Source: Cordilura impudica (taxonomy: Eukaryota > Arthropoda > Insecta > Diptera > Scathophagidae). From it: 64,000 nt of DNA. Numbering within the stretch: the stretch's first letter is position 1; the number at the start of each line of letters is the position of its first letter. The notes below the pieces were generated by a model, which worked only from the letters and a program-made list of their open reading frames with translations, did not search any database and was not told the origin of the DNA. Both the position numbers and the translations under genes were made by a program. The DNA lies in the NCBI GenBank assembly GCA_963682025.1, contig OY821519.1:70622025-70686024 (forward strand). The letters run 5' to 3'. Below are positions 20,742 to 32,251 of this stretch, piece by piece.

Positions 20742-21995
20742 TTTCACGACATTGTCTGCTGTGATCTGGTTTCATGCTTTCTGCACTTCATTCCACAGGT
20801 CTTCTTTATAGCATGTTCAGACGGCAAAATTAACCACTTGATTCGCTCTCTGAATCACGATTGCGAAACTTGGTGTTCAGACGAGTGTTCTTGTTTCATT
20901 GTGACGTTCATATTTTTTGTGCAAATTTTTGAAGACATCCTTCTACACGTTGCGTTTCACTATTTAATTTTTTATTAACATTATTTGTTTGGTTTTTCTT
21001 TGTTTATATATTTTTGACAGCTAGTCAAGATAAACTAGCGATAATTTTTTTTATCAAAATTGGAGTTGACAGTACATTTTACGTGGTTTGTAACTAGATT
21101 CAAAATGAACCAAGTTGGTTCGTTCTCAAAATTTTGTATGACAAATTTTGTATGTAGCTTCAATCATGATTGGGGCGCGAACCGTGAATGGGAGAGCGAA
21201 CCTCGAATCTTGCTGTCCGTCTGAACATAGCATTAGATGTGGGACAGGTAGTTCGAATCTTCCGGTCCAATTCATCCCACAGTAACACTATAAGATTGAT
21301 CTCAGGTGACTGTGATGGACATTCCATAACTTTACAGGTTCCACCTGCTTCCTGGTTCTCTAAATGCTGTTTTAAAATTTTCGCTGTATGTTTTGGGTCA
21401 TTATCTCTGAAATATAAATTTCCGACCCATAATTCTTAATCTAGTGAACATGGCACGATCTTTCGGGATAGTTATGTACTGGGTTTTATCGAGTATTCTT
21501 TCGATTCTGCATAACTCGCCAACATTTTCTTCAGCAAAGCAACCGCAAACCATTACGTAGTGATTTTTTCACAGTGATTTTGTCATTTAAGACAGTCGCT
21601 ATACAGCCTAGTTTTACTGTAGTCTCACGTACTGCATTCGTTCTGCTTTAGCTGTTGGACGACGTTTTTATTTAATTGTCGTTATTATTACATGATCCTA
21701 CCGTTTTGTTGCTACTCTTGGCCGCTCGCTTCTATTTTTATTCGCAAATGTACCATCCTCTTTGAATTTATTCATAATATAGTCCACGGTTCGATGCGTT
21801 AGTTTCAGCTCCTATGCAACAGATTGATTGCTTTTTTCAATTTTGTGTAGGGAAATCAATTGAAATATCCGCAGTTTTAACCATTCCTTCTCTTAATTCA
21901 ATCAAATATTTTAAATTTTCGCTTTCACGTGTAAGGTCTTTGTTACGACGCACAGTGTCTGAAAAAATTTTTTAATGGATAAATATTTAGTTGAA
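20742..21995 (-). pseudogene. Tc1-like transposase remnant interrupted by a small element
   Basis: Minus-strand pieces lie in order from right to left. Helix-turn-helix remnants lie at 21960-21600. The catalytic block RDNDPKHTAKILKQHLENQ is at 21415-21355. The third-residue block SPEINLIVLLWDELDRKIRT is at 21300-21245. Beyond the insertion at 20811-21231, the C-terminal part YKEDLWNEVQKA continues at 20810-20770. The second catalytic Asp is in DNDPKHT. At the third position the usual Asn-Pro-Ile-Glu reads NLIV, so the catalytic Glu is lost. Stops and frameshifts confirm a dead copy. Terminal repeats were not found. Confidence 0.8.
20811..21231. mobile_element. small TIR element inside the Tc1 remnant
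   Basis: The ends are ATGTTCAGACGG at the left and its exact complement, CCGTCTGAACAT, at the right. Imperfect inverted repeats continue inside (GATTCGCTCTC against GAGAGCGAAC; ATTCACGG-like segments). The surrounding Tc1 reading frame resumes on each side, which shows that this is an insertion of about 420 bp. The flanking bases (ATAGC on the left, AGCAT on the right) do not give a clean duplication. No protein is encoded. Confidence 0.7.
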
Positions 21996-22150
21996 CTTGA
22001 GTCAGTTTTAATTTCATTAAAATTGGTTGATTACTTGTTAAGGAATTCTAGGTCAAAGTTTAACTATTTTTTTTTTAACTTTTAGCGTGAAATAGGAGTT
22101 TTAATTTTTTTTTTTTATTAAAAAATCTCATATTTGGATTTTAATAATAA

Positions 22151-22196
22151 CTAGTATAGCCAAGCACTCGAAATTCGAGTGCAAATTCTAGAAAAT
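22151..22196 (-). mobile_element. Helitron terminal fragment
   Basis: CTAGTATAGCCAAGCACTCG followed by AAATTCGAG and TGCAAATTCTAG is the hairpin end of the family. Only about 46 bp remain before a DINE copy begins, so the rest was lost or replaced at that junction. Confidence 0.75.
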
Positions 22197-22202
22197 ATCA
22201 CT

Positions 22203-22410
22203 ATACCCTATACCACTATGTGGTTTGGGTATAATGACTTTGTGCTGCAGTTTGTAACTACCAAAAATATTTGACCTAGACCCATCTTTTATTACACCGA
22301 TCGAATCAGAATCACTATCTGATTCGATTTAACGATGTCCTTCAACCACTAAACAGGTTCGACATGAAACCTTATGATGTATGATGTCGATATATTTAAC
22401 ATATGTATTT
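22203..22410 (+). mobile_element. DINE-1-like 5' fragment
   Basis: It starts TATACCCTATACCACTATGT and proceeds through GGTTTGGGTATAATGACTTT and ATCACTATCTGATTCGATTT. It degenerates after about 200 bp. The 3' hairpin end is absent. Confidence 0.8.
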
Positions 22411-22716
22411 TGGTCTGTGGGTTGCTGTCTAGCTGAATGTAAATCACGACCTGTGCTTAGGTAAATGTAGTTCATCGCTTATGTCTATGTGAATGTAATT
22501 TTCCGCTTATGCTTGGTGAATGAAATTCACCGGTTTTACCTCCTCTAGACCTTCGTTATGTGGCCAATTTTGCCCGTACAAGGAATGACTTTAAGGAATG
22601 AAATATATGTTCATGAAATTAAATAAAGTAAGGTGTTAATTCATCCTAAGCTCTGGTATGACCACATGTAAAAAGAACAGCCAGCCAATTTTTTATATAT
22701 TTCAGCACATTCCATC
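22411..22716. other. unannotated stretch
   Basis: Contains a loosely repeated GTGAATGTAATTCACCGCTTA-like motif at 22430-22540, about three copies of 38 bp. No gene is seen. Confidence 0.35.
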
Positions 22717-23128
22717 AGAAACATAGGCTGTGTACATAGAATCTCCATCTCTGTCTGTCGGCTGCGATGTGTCTTAGTTCGCTAAAAGATTTACGTGTTT
22801 CGTTAAAAATTGTTCGTCTCCATGTTAACTTTGGTCGTCCTCGGTTTCTCGAGCCCTGCGGGTTTCATTCTAGTGTCTCATGGCATATTTCGTTATATGG
22901 TTTTCGTAGTGTATGTCCAAGCCAGTTATATTTTCTCTTCTTTATTTGGGTGTTGATGTTGTCCTGGTTCGCGATTTGAAGAAGTTGTTCGTTAGAAACC
23001 ACTCTGGGCCACCAAATTTTTAGAATATTTCGTAAGCATCTATTGGTAAATGTTTGGATTTTGTGTTTAATGACTTCGCTTACCAACCAGGTTTCGGATC
23101 CGTAGAGGAGAATGGATTTTATGGATTT
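22717..23128 (-). pseudogene. LINE reverse transcriptase C-terminal fragment
   Basis: On the minus strand the translation starts SILLYGSETWLVSEVIKHKI and continues CLRNILKIWWPRVVSNEQLL, KKRKYNWLGHTLRKPYNEIC, WNPQGSRNRGRPKLTWRRTI and RHIAADRQRWRFYVHSLCF. This is the typical post-polymerase tail of many invertebrate LINE ORF2 proteins (LYG-ETW, WxGHTLR, RGRPxxTWRR). The polymerase and endonuclease are missing, so this is a 5'-truncated retrotransposed copy. One frameshift lies near 22865. The clade was not decided. Confidence 0.75.
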
Positions 23129-23393
23129 TGGATTTTCGAAACATTGCAGACCTTTAAAATAATTAATTTCAGAATAAAAACTTTAAGGATGTACATAAAG
23201 TGTGAAGTTTTTTGACTTAAATTTAGGCCAAAAATTGAGTGATGCAGTCACTTAATAGAACTATGATGTCTCTCAAGATCTTAGGCTCAAAAGTTGTCTT
23301 TTAAAGGCAAACGAGCCAAACTCAGAAACTCATACACTTAATTATCCTGAAAAAATAAAGATAGAAATCAAAAAATTGAAGAACTATTAAATA

Positions 23394-23697
23394 CTAGCAG
23401 ATTCCAGCCAACGAAATTCGAGTGCAAATTTTAGAAAATTTTATTTTTTCATTTAATAAATTATAACTCCTTAAAGTATGCTAATCAATTTTAGATAATT
23501 CACACAATTATTTTTGTAAATGAAGAAAACAAACTCATTTTAAATGATCGTAACTCCCAAAAAAAAAAAAAAACTGTGAGTCTGGTGGTCAGCTTAAAAG
23601 AACTACCTTTCAAATAAGATATCTTTGGCCAAAATCGGAAGAAAACTGTTTAACAAATCTTCGGTCACAAGAAATCGCCTTACCTATTAATATTATA
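23394..23697 (-). mobile_element. Helitron copy 1 of a head-to-tail triplet
   Basis: It starts CTAGCAGATTCCAGCCAACG at 23394 and ends TATTAATATTATA at 23697, directly abutting the next CTAG. The internal region is shortened and contains a run of about 14 A. Confidence 0.85.
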
Positions 23698-23970
23698 CTA
23701 GCAGCTTCCAGCGCTCGAAATTCGAGTGCAATTTCTAGGCAGCTTTATTTTTCAACTTAACCAATTCTGGTTTATTATTATTGTGAATGAAGATAATTTC
23801 ATGTAAATGCAATTTACTCAAAATAAAGGAAAAAAAATTAAAAAATCTGTAAATCTGCAAAACGGCTAAAAAGAAATACCTTTCAAATAATATACGTTTG
23901 ATCAAAGTCGGTATAAAATGGTAGAACAAAACATCGATCAAACAAAATCACCTAGCCTATTAATATTACA
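23698..23970 (-). mobile_element. Helitron copy 2 of a head-to-tail triplet
   Basis: It starts CTAGCAGCTTCCAGCGCTCG immediately after copy 1, keeps the CTCGAAATTCGAG palindrome, and ends TATTAATATTACA. At 273 bp it lacks about 90 bp of the middle of the consensus. Confidence 0.85.
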
Positions 23971-24343
23971 CTATCAGATTCCAGCACTCGAAATTCGAGT
24001 GCAAATTCTAGGAAATTTTATTTTTTAATTTAATAAAGGCCCTAAAGGTATGCTTCACAATTCAACTCATTTTAAATGAAGCAAACTAACTCAACACATT
24101 AACACAAATACATTAACAAATTTAATAAACACATACATAGCATTGTATAATTTTATGTATGTGTTAGTAGCAACTTTAAACGATCTTAACTCCAAAAAAA
24201 TATTCCAGACGATGAAAATCTGTAAATCTGGGTAACAGCGAAAGAGAAATACCTTTCAAATGATAAATTTTTTGTCAAAATCGGTGTAATACTGTGAAAC
24301 TTACATCGGTCACAAGAAATCGCCTTGCCTATTAATATTATAT
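23971..24343 (-). mobile_element. Helitron copy 3 of a head-to-tail triplet
   Basis: It starts CTATCAGATTCCAGCACTCG with no spacer after copy 2 and ends TATTAATATTATATA. The length is normal for the family. All three copies have the same orientation, and both junctions lack the terminal GA expected from the TC end. Confidence 0.85.
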
Positions 24344-24362
24344 AACAATATAACAATAACAA

Positions 24363-24425
24363 TGCCACAATATATATATCCTAATATATCACAATATATA
24401 TATCCTATATATATATATCCTAATA
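24363..24425. repeat. ATATATCC microsatellite-like tract
   Basis: Repeats of ATATATATATCCTAAT and CACAATATATAT with no other content. Confidence 0.7.
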
Positions 24426-24493
24426 GACATTAAATTAGAAAAAAATTCAGCCTGTTTGAAACTACTCTGGATAATGCACTATTCAATCGTCAT

Positions 24494-25241
24494 TATACCC
24501 TATACCACTTTGTGGTTTGGGTAGAATGACTTTGTGCTGCTGTTTGTAACTACCAAAAATATTTGACTTAGATCTTTTATTATACCGATCTAATCAGAAT
24601 CACTTTCTGAATCGATTTGACTATGTCCGTCCGTCCGTCCGTCTGTGTGTCCATATAAACCTTGTAATCAAACTACAGGCCGCAAATATGAATATATTTT
24701 GATGAAATTTGGTATATAAGCTTTTATCGGTCATAGGATGAACGCTATTGAAATTGGTGAAATTCGGTCCATGTTCAGACCTAGTCCCCATTCAAATGAC
24801 CCCTATGAAATCGACATAAATTGCCATATGATCCAAATTATCATATAGATCTCAGTCAAAATGGGTTTGTATGTGTTTATTATATCCATTAATCAGTAGT
24901 TCAAATAAAATCCCTATAGGACACTTCTTAGTCATAGGCCCCATATAGAGCTTCCCGATCTTCACTTAAATCTATCAAAAACAAAAATATTGCACAGATT
25001 TTTCTCAAATTTGGTTTGTATATATTTTTTCAAAATATAAGTGAATTTACCAAATATGGTCAGGGTCGGGCCGTTTTCCGACCTAGTCCCCATATAAATA
25101 TAGCATCCCATATGAACTTTTTCATATCTGCAGCCAAAAAAGTTAATAACAATGCCACTCAAATTTGGTTTATACTTATTTTCTATATCAAATTAGATGG
25201 AACGAAGAGATAGGGTCCTTAAACCATGGTATAAGGTATCG
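24494..25241 (+). mobile_element. DINE-1-like element, nearly full length
   Basis: It starts TATACCCTATACCACTTTGT, carries GTCCGTCCGTCCGTCTGTGT, and runs to CCATGGTATAAGGTATCGTA. The terminal hairpin AGTCGGTCTAGACCGACT and the TTACTTGTT end are missing, so it is truncated by about 40 bp at the 3' side. Confidence 0.9.
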
Positions 25242-26103
25242 TAAAAATTATTTTAAAAATTTATGCAAAATTTACAAAAAAAAAAAATGTCATTAAGGGT
25301 ACCCAAATGAGCAAAAAAATTACCGGAGCTTATGATTTCTACGCAGAAAAGTTAAGTTTGAAGATTTTTGTTTTAAAATATTGACTTTGTAGAGCCCTAA
25401 ACACATAACGGCGAGTTGCGAGTGCGAGCAAAAACTAACTTTTTTGCGTGCGAGAATTTGTGCTTTTGTGCTTTTAAAAAATCATCAAAATGCTTTCGAG
25501 CAGCTGATTATTGTCCTACTGTCAAACATAATTCAATTGTCAATTGTATACAAAGCTGTTCATATAACAAACAATAAATATAACAAAATGAATAAAATCG
25601 AAATTATTAAATTGTTAAATAAAGTAATTACTATAGTAGGCATCGCGTTTAATGCCTATCAGCTGACTTTTTGTAGGACTAAGTGGGATTTTCTTAACTT
25701 CTATTTCATCACTTATTTGAATCAAAGAAATTAATGGTAACTGACATATTTTTCAAAAATAACTGGTAAAAAAAAAAAAAAAAATCAAATATTTCAGCAC
25801 AAAAAAAGAGGAAAAACGTGTGTTAAAATTTTTTCGATCTCACTCCTTACAGCAATATTTGTTGGGTACTGAAAAAAAAAAACTAAGAATTTGTAAGTAT
25901 TACAAGTGTTCTTGTGAGAAAAACAAACATCTGTGGTCGATGAAACTATTCAGAACATATGAATGACTTTCGAAAGAGATGGCAACCCTATTTCAATATT
26001 TGTTGGGTAAAGAAAAAGAATACAAGAATTTTTTTTTTTAAACACTAAAAGATGCTAAACTCAACAAAATATGTTTCTGTTAAATATAACTAAAAGTTCT
26101 TTT
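25242..26103. other. unannotated stretch with an isolated 96-codon frame
   Basis: A frame at 25444-25734 (+) starts MRARICAFVLLKNHQNAFEQ and is unusually long for this AT-rich region. It has no recognised domain and no splice context. Upstream, GGCGAGTTGCGAGTGCGAGC at 25408-25430 is less AT-rich. Near 25655 the sequence GTAGGCATCGCGTTTAATGC may begin an unidentified repeat. I do not call a gene. Confidence 0.35.
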
Positions 26104-26886
26104 TATACCCTATACCACTATGTGGTTTGGGTATAATGACTTTGTGCTGCTGTTTGTAACAACCAAAAATATTTGACCTAGACCCATCTTTAATTATACC
26201 GATCGAATCAGAATCACTTTCTGAGTTGATTTAACAATGTCCGTCCGTCCGTCCGTCCGTCCGTCTGTGTGTCCATGTAAAGCTTGTAATCAAACTGCAG
26301 GTCGCAAATATGAATATATTTTGATGAAATTTGGTATATAAGCTTTTATCAGCCATGGGATGAACGCTATTGAAATTGGTGAGAATCGGTCCATGTTCAG
26401 ACCTAGCCCCCATACAAATTACCCATATGAAATCGACATAAATTGCCATAAGATCCAAATTGTCATATAGATATTACTTAAATTGGGTTTGTATGCCTTC
26501 ATTACATCCACTAATGAGTAGTCCAAAAATGCTCACTTTGACCCCATATAGAGCTGCTTCCCGATCTTCACTTAAATCTATTAAAAACAAAAATATTGCA
26601 CTGATTCTTCTCAAATTTTGTTTGTATATATTTTTGCAAAATACAAGAGACTTTACCAAACATGATCAGGATCGGTCCATTTTCGGACCTAGTCCCTTTA
26701 TAGATATAGCATCCGATATGAACTTTTTCATATCTGCAGCCAAAAAAATTTATAAAAATCCCACTCAAATTTGGTTTTTGCTTATTTTCAATGTCCAGTT
26801 AGTTGGGCCTAAGAGATAGGTATTCTAAACGCATGGTATAGGGTATCGTATAGTCGGTCTAGACCGACTATAATTTTCTTACTTGT
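26104..26886 (+). mobile_element. DINE-1-like element, full length
   Basis: Both ends are intact: TATACCCTATACCACTATGT at the 5' side, and AGTCGGTCTAGACCGACT (a perfect hairpin) plus ATTTTCTTACTTGTTTTG at the 3' side. GTCCGTCCGTCCGTCCGTCC marks the pyrimidine-rich block. This is the best reference copy of the family in the window. Confidence 0.92.
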
Positions 26887-27551
26887 TTTGTTTTACTTTA
26901 GTTGGAACATCTTGTTTAAGGTGATTTGTTGTAGGTACTTGTAGTTTTTGTATCAGCAACTAAATTTGCTGATTTTTCTTTTCTGTAAACATATTTACGC
27001 ACAGTTGTCATCCATTTTAAGGGGAACGTATGTTCGTATGTACATCTCTTGTTTTAACTTTCCTTTCCTTTCCACTACCTTTTAGAAAGCCCATCTCCCT
27101 CACTTTTACCCAATATCAATATCAGAATTACTTTTGCCGTTGTGTTTTGTTTCAATAGTTTTTACACAATTGTGTTTGTGTGTTCTTTGTTTTTCGTTTT
27201 CACTTACAAAACTTTATTTGGTAAAATTTATCAATTTCATATTTCTTTTGCTATTACTCATATTAATTATTCCGTGGTCAGTTGATGTGGCACACGTTTG
27301 TTTGTAGTACGAGTATCACAAAAAGACGGTTTTTTTTCAGTTGTTTTTTTTTTTATTTGTTAATGATTGAAATGTGGGAAACATATAATTTATTGATAAA
27401 GAACGGACACGATGAAAGAGATAAATGTCATTGAAACATATTCCATTATGGGCAATGTTATTAACTCTTCTGTTTGTCCCAGGGGACCTTTTTGATTTTC
27501 AAAGTCTTACAAATCCTTAATGTTGTATGGGTTGAATAACCGAACAATATA
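26887..27551. other. unannotated stretch
   Basis: AT-rich DNA with several pyrimidine-rich runs (TTTCCTTTCCTTTCCACTAC at 27059). No acceptor-exon-donor combination with an open frame was convincing. Confidence 0.35.
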
Positions 27552-27782
27552 TCTATAATATTAATAGGCTAGGCGATTTTTTGTGACCGATGTTTTGTTC
27601 TACCGTTTTATACCGATTTTGACCAAACGTATATTATTTGAAAGGTATTTCTTTTAATCGTTTTGCAGATTTACAGATTTTTAAATTTTTTCGTTTATTT
27701 TGAGTAAATTGCATTTAAAGTTGCTACTAACACATACATATGTGCGTTTTATTAAATTTGTTAATGTGCTTGTTAATGAGTC
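27552..27782 (+). mobile_element. Helitron copy, 3'-truncated
   Basis: It starts TCTATAATATTAATAGGCTA after an A and follows the consensus to TTAATGTGCTTGTTAATGAG. There it stops, about 130 bp before the hairpin end. Confidence 0.85.
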
Positions 27783-28149
27783 TGGGGCATTTGCTATTTC
27801 TTGGCGAGGTTTCATACGATTTTGAAGTTTTATAGCCTTTTGAAAGGATAATTTAATACTGATCCCGAATTATGTAACAGCTTGTCGGAAAAATTAAATT
27901 ATTGAACGAAATTTTCGTAAAATCTGAAAAAAGTCATATTTTCCCCATATAAACACACTTGAAATTTTCAATCGCTTTGCGCCACGACTAAACGTTTTTT
28001 GATTGGCCCAAAACTTTGTAGTTCTCAGTTTTTTGCTATTCGCATATTTCTAGGGGGTGAGACCGACAGTTTGAACACTTTTTTCCCTCCATATAACGAA
28101 GGGCCACCCTAGTGTTCATCCATATATCTTTTGTTTTTCATGCATGGTG
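27783..28149. other. unannotated stretch, possible DNA-element end
   Basis: Non-coding. Near 28090-28110 the sequence GAAGGGCCACCCTAGTG looks like a transposon terminus (inward CACTAGGGTGGCCC). No complementary end was located. Confidence 0.3.
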
Positions 28150-29220
28150 TTGATGATTAAAGTCACTATCTGGCAAGAAAATTTACTTTCTGAAGAACAT
28201 TTGTTTTAGATATGACATTTTATAAGGAAAATATACTTTTTGGAAAATGTTAATTTTTAAGAAAAGGTGCTTTTCAGAAAATATATACTTTTTAAGAGAA
28301 GGTACCTTTTTAAGAAGTGGTACTTTTTAGGAAAAGGTACTATTTTTGGAAAAGGTACTATTTTTGGAAAAGGTACTATTTATGGAAAAGGTACTATTTA
28401 TGGAAAAGGTACTATTTATTGAAAAGGTACTCTATAAGAAAATGTACTTTGTTAAGAAATTGAATTTTTTTAAAGAAATTTTCATTTATTAAGAAAAGTT
28501 ACTTTTTATGAAAATTTACTTTTTAAGAAAATTTTCTTTTTAAGAAAATGTATTTTTTTAGAAAAGGAACTTTTTGAGAAAAGGAACTTTTTGAGAAGAC
28601 ACTTTATAAGAAAAGGTAAGCTTTTAACTTTTTAAGACAATGTAATTTTTAAGAAACGGTATTTTTTAAGAAAAGTGCATTTTAAGAAGAGGTACTTTTT
28701 TAAAAGACGTACTTTTTAAATAAAAGGTACTGTTGTAATAAAAGGTGAATTTTTTATAAAATATAATTTTTAATAAAAGGTAATTTTTTCAACAAAAAGG
28801 TATTTTTAATGAAGGGCATTTTTATCACAAACGTAACAAAAGGTATGTTTTTATTAAAATGCACTTTCTAATAAGAGGTACTTTTTTTTAATAAAAGGTA
28901 TGTTTTAAGAAAATTAGCTTTTTAATCCAAACGTACTTTTTTATGCGCTTTTCAATGAAAATGTGCTTTTTAAGAAAACGCACTATTTTAAGAAATGGAA
29001 AATTTTTAAGAAGAGGTACTTTTTAAAAATATGTACTTCTTAAGAAAAGGTACTTTTTAGGAAAATGTACATTTTTTAAGATAAGGTACTTTTTTAAGAA
29101 AATTTAATTTTTAACCAAAAGATATTTTTTTATGAATATGTAAATTTTTAAGGAAATTGTCCATTCTTAAGAAAAGGTATTATTCTAATGGCATTTTTTA
29201 AAGAAAATATACATTTTAAG
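28150..29220. repeat. degenerate GTAC minisatellite, reverse orientation
   Basis: Units of about 18-20 bp such as AAGAAAAGGTACTTTTTAAG occur throughout. At 28330-28425 they resolve into six near-identical 18-bp units (GGAAAAGGTACTATTTAT). They are the reverse complement of the 2255-2905 unit type. Several short out-of-frame runs confirm that there is no coding role. Confidence 0.85.
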
Positions 29221-29820
29221 TCTCTAATCTACACATTAAAATTTATATTTCGAGATTATTATATCAACTGGCCTTTTTTTTTTAACCAAATTTTAGCTTC
29301 TTCACCTTCATATTTAAAAAAAAATAATAATAATAAAAATAATAACCTCTAGGATGATGTATTTGCTGGAGTCTCTATACCTAACTTTGTATTATTTTAT
29401 TCATTTGTTTTATCATACATAAATAAATAAAAAAGAAATAAAAAAGTAAATAAACAAAAATAAAAACAAACATAAATAAATAAATATATAAATAAATAAA
29501 AAAAAATAAAATAAATAAAAAAAAAATAAATAAATAAAAAAAAAATAAATAAATATAAATATACACATAAATATAATTAATTAAATAGGTAACTAAATAA
29601 ATATATTAATAAATAAATAAATATACTAATAAATAAATAAAAAATAAATAAATAAATAAAGAAATAAATAAATAAATAAATAAAAAAAAAAATAAATAAA
29701 AAAGTAAAAAAAAAAAATAAATAAAGGAATATATAAATAAATAAAAATAAATAAATGAATAAATAAACAAAAATAAAAAACAAAATAAATAAACAAATAA
29801 ATATATAAAAAAAAATATAT
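29221..29820. repeat. TAAA-type simple repeat
   Basis: From about 29400 to 29820 nearly all sequence is AAATAAATAAA with A-runs. Long open frames on the complementary strand consist of F, I, L and Y only and are artefacts. Confidence 0.9.
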
Positions 29821-30149
29821 GATAAAAAAAAAAACTGTTTTCGCCTTTTGGCCTTTCTACCCCAAAAAAAATTGATCTTGATTAATTTTCGGGTAGAATC
29901 TTCATATCAAATTTCATATTTCAAGATTCATTTATTTACAAGACATAAAATGTAAAATTGTTCCCCTTTTTGGCCATTTCACAACATTCGAATTTAAAAA
30001 ATGCATTCCATGTGGATGTTTGCGTCGTTAAAAGAACCTACATTGCAAATTTGAAATGCCTAGATCCAAATAAATATTTACCATTCAGTGTTATGGAATC
30101 ATTGTAATCTATAGTAAATCTCAAACTCCTAGCTTCAAATATTTTTTAA
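29821..30149. other. unannotated stretch
   Basis: Moderately complex AT-rich sequence (CGCCTTTTGGCCTTTCTACC). No gene or repeat is recognised. Confidence 0.35.
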
Positions 30150-30420
30150 TCACTGATGTATTTGAGAAATCAATTGTATTTCAGAAATTATGAAATGTAT
30201 TTCAGAAAACATTAATTTGTATACAGAAAGAATCAAACGTGTTCTAGTAATTATTAAATATATTTGAGAAACTATTTAATTATTATAATTATATTTTTTC
30301 AGAAATTATGAAATGTATTTTCAGAAAATATGAAATGTGCTTCAGATATTAGCAATTGATTTTCATAAATAATCAAATATATTTCAGAAAATATCAATTG
30401 AATTTCAGAAAAATGTATTT
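30150..30420. repeat. degenerate minisatellite of about 24-25 bp
   Basis: Recurrent ATGTATTTCAGAAAATATGA and similar units spread over about 270 bp, with substitutions and length changes. Non-coding. Confidence 0.55.
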
Positions 30421-30615
30421 AGTAAGAATTACTCTGCATTTTTAAAATTTCGGTATTTAGGATTAACGCCTTTTTGATTCTGATTAATTGAATATTAATA
30501 TTTCCTGAAATATTTGAAAAATTAGAAAAGAATGTACTTAAAAAAAGAAAAATTAGCCGGAAAACTATACAAAATTGAATTCCCGTATATACTATATGCT
30601 ACACAAGCATTTATA

Positions 30616-30970
30616 TCTATAATATTAATAGGCTAGGCGATTTCTTGTGACCGATGGTTTGTTCTACCGTTTTATCCCGATTTTATGTTAAAGGTATTTC
30701 TTTTTAGCCGTTTTGCAGATTTACAGATTTTTAAATTTTTTCCTTTATTTTGAGTAAATTGCATTTAAAGTTGCTACTAACACATACATAAAATTATACA
30801 TATGCTATGTGTGTTATAGTAAATTTTTTAATGTGTTTGTTAATGAGTTTGTTATCTTCATTCACAATAATAATAATAAACCAAAAAAGTGTTGGTTTGT
30901 GAATTGGCTAAATTGAAAAATAAAGCCGTCTAGAAATTGCACTCGAATTTCAATCGCTGGAATCTGCTAG
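30616..30970 (+). mobile_element. Helitron copy, full length
   Basis: A precedes TCTATAATATTAATAGGCTA and T follows the terminal CTAG at 30967-30970. The palindrome has one change (CTCGAATTTCAATCG). A short deletion removes part of the GACCAAACGTATATTATTTG segment. Confidence 0.9.
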
Positions 30971-31708
30971 TATCAATTAAACCGATACGAGCAATATTTT
31001 ACATTTTATTGAGATTTAAAGACGTTTAGTACGTGGATTAATGAAAAGGTCCCTACGGACCTTGTACTATTATTACAAGAAATCGCTATTGAGTTTTGTT
31101 GAATTGGGTTTGTTTTACAACAAGTATTTGTATGCCAAATCCAGATTTGCTACATCTGGCGATATAAGACATTTTTTGATTTAATGAAAGTGCCTGACAT
31201 TAAAATGTAGCAGGTTTTCATCGTATATAATTTATTTTCATCTAACATTAACATCTCTTAAGAAAACATTTTAATATACAATAGAGACATTTATTTATAT
31301 ATTTTATTTTTATATATTTGTATTCTTGTTTTAAGCCTTTAGACTTAATGTTACTGGTTGACTGACTGACTGACTTCTGTTGTTGGCATGTGATGGTGGT
31401 TCTCTTTTTTTATACTCTTGATAATTTTTTTCTATCTGAATGAATTTGTTCGAAAAACGCTTTTATATAAATAATAATTTAAACCCCTTTTGAACTGTGT
31501 ATAAACTCGCCTCTTTTCTACTCTTTCTCTAAGCATTTGAAATGATGATGATGATGATGATGATGATAATGTTGATTATAATAAACCCACCTGCTGCTGT
31601 CAATCTGCCAACTAAAAAATTAAAATCTAAAATAGAAATCGCCTAGAATATATTTACTTTAAATTACTTCTATTTCGTTAAATATTTTTTAATTTTTTCT
31701 TTTCTTCT
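30971..31708. other. unannotated stretch with a GAT microsatellite
   Basis: Holds a GAT/ATG trinucleotide tract at 31541-31567 and GACTGACTGACTGACT at 31357-31373. No gene is seen. Confidence 0.4.
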
Positions 31709-31860
31709 ATACCCTACACTACTTGGTGGTATGAGTACTGGAACTGTGGTTTGTACTAACTACCAAGAACGATGTACCTTGACCAACCGAATTATCAAAA
31801 TCTCGGACATATTTCAAAGTTTACAAGCAATAAAGGGTAGCGGTGCGAATTTTTTTATAG
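31709..31860 (+). mobile_element. possible DINE-like 5' fragment
   Basis: It starts TATACCCTACACTACTTGGT and then GTACTGGAACTGTGGTTTGT. This parallels TATACCCTATACCACTATGT and the TTTGTAAC stretch of the DINE family, but similarity fades after about 100 bp. Confidence 0.4.
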
Positions 31861-32251
31861 TATCGTCTATTAAAATCAACTTAAAAGAAATGAACTTACA
31901 TTTTCACTTGTTTTACACAATTTTTTTTTTTAATTTTTAACGCTAAGTTAACAACTGACAAGAGTAACGAGAAAATTTCTTCGAAAAGCAATTCTTTTTT
32001 TTAATTATCTGCGTTCAAATCTGTTTGAACTACAAAACAATTAACTTAAAAATTCTATGAGTGCACAAAATTCCATTGCATTTTCATGCGAATCAACAAT
32101 ATTTTTAATTAAGTTTTAAACGATAAATCAGCAATGAACAAAACAAAAAGAAAAAAAAAAAATACCCAGAGAGACAAATAAGAACAAGGACGGAACAAGG
32201 GATTTTTGATTTTAGAGTGTGAAGTGCTGCCATTAGGGCGGATAAATAATC
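31861..32251. other. unannotated stretch
   Basis: AT-rich, without recognised features. Confidence 0.35.

Noticed and set aside
21188..21439. 83-codon plus-strand frame
   Set aside because: It straddles the end of the small inserted element and the antisense strand of a Tc1 transposase.
25444..25734. 96-codon plus-strand frame as a novel gene
   Set aside because: There are no recognisable domain, repeat family or splice signals. Frames of this length are expected occasionally in 64 kb.
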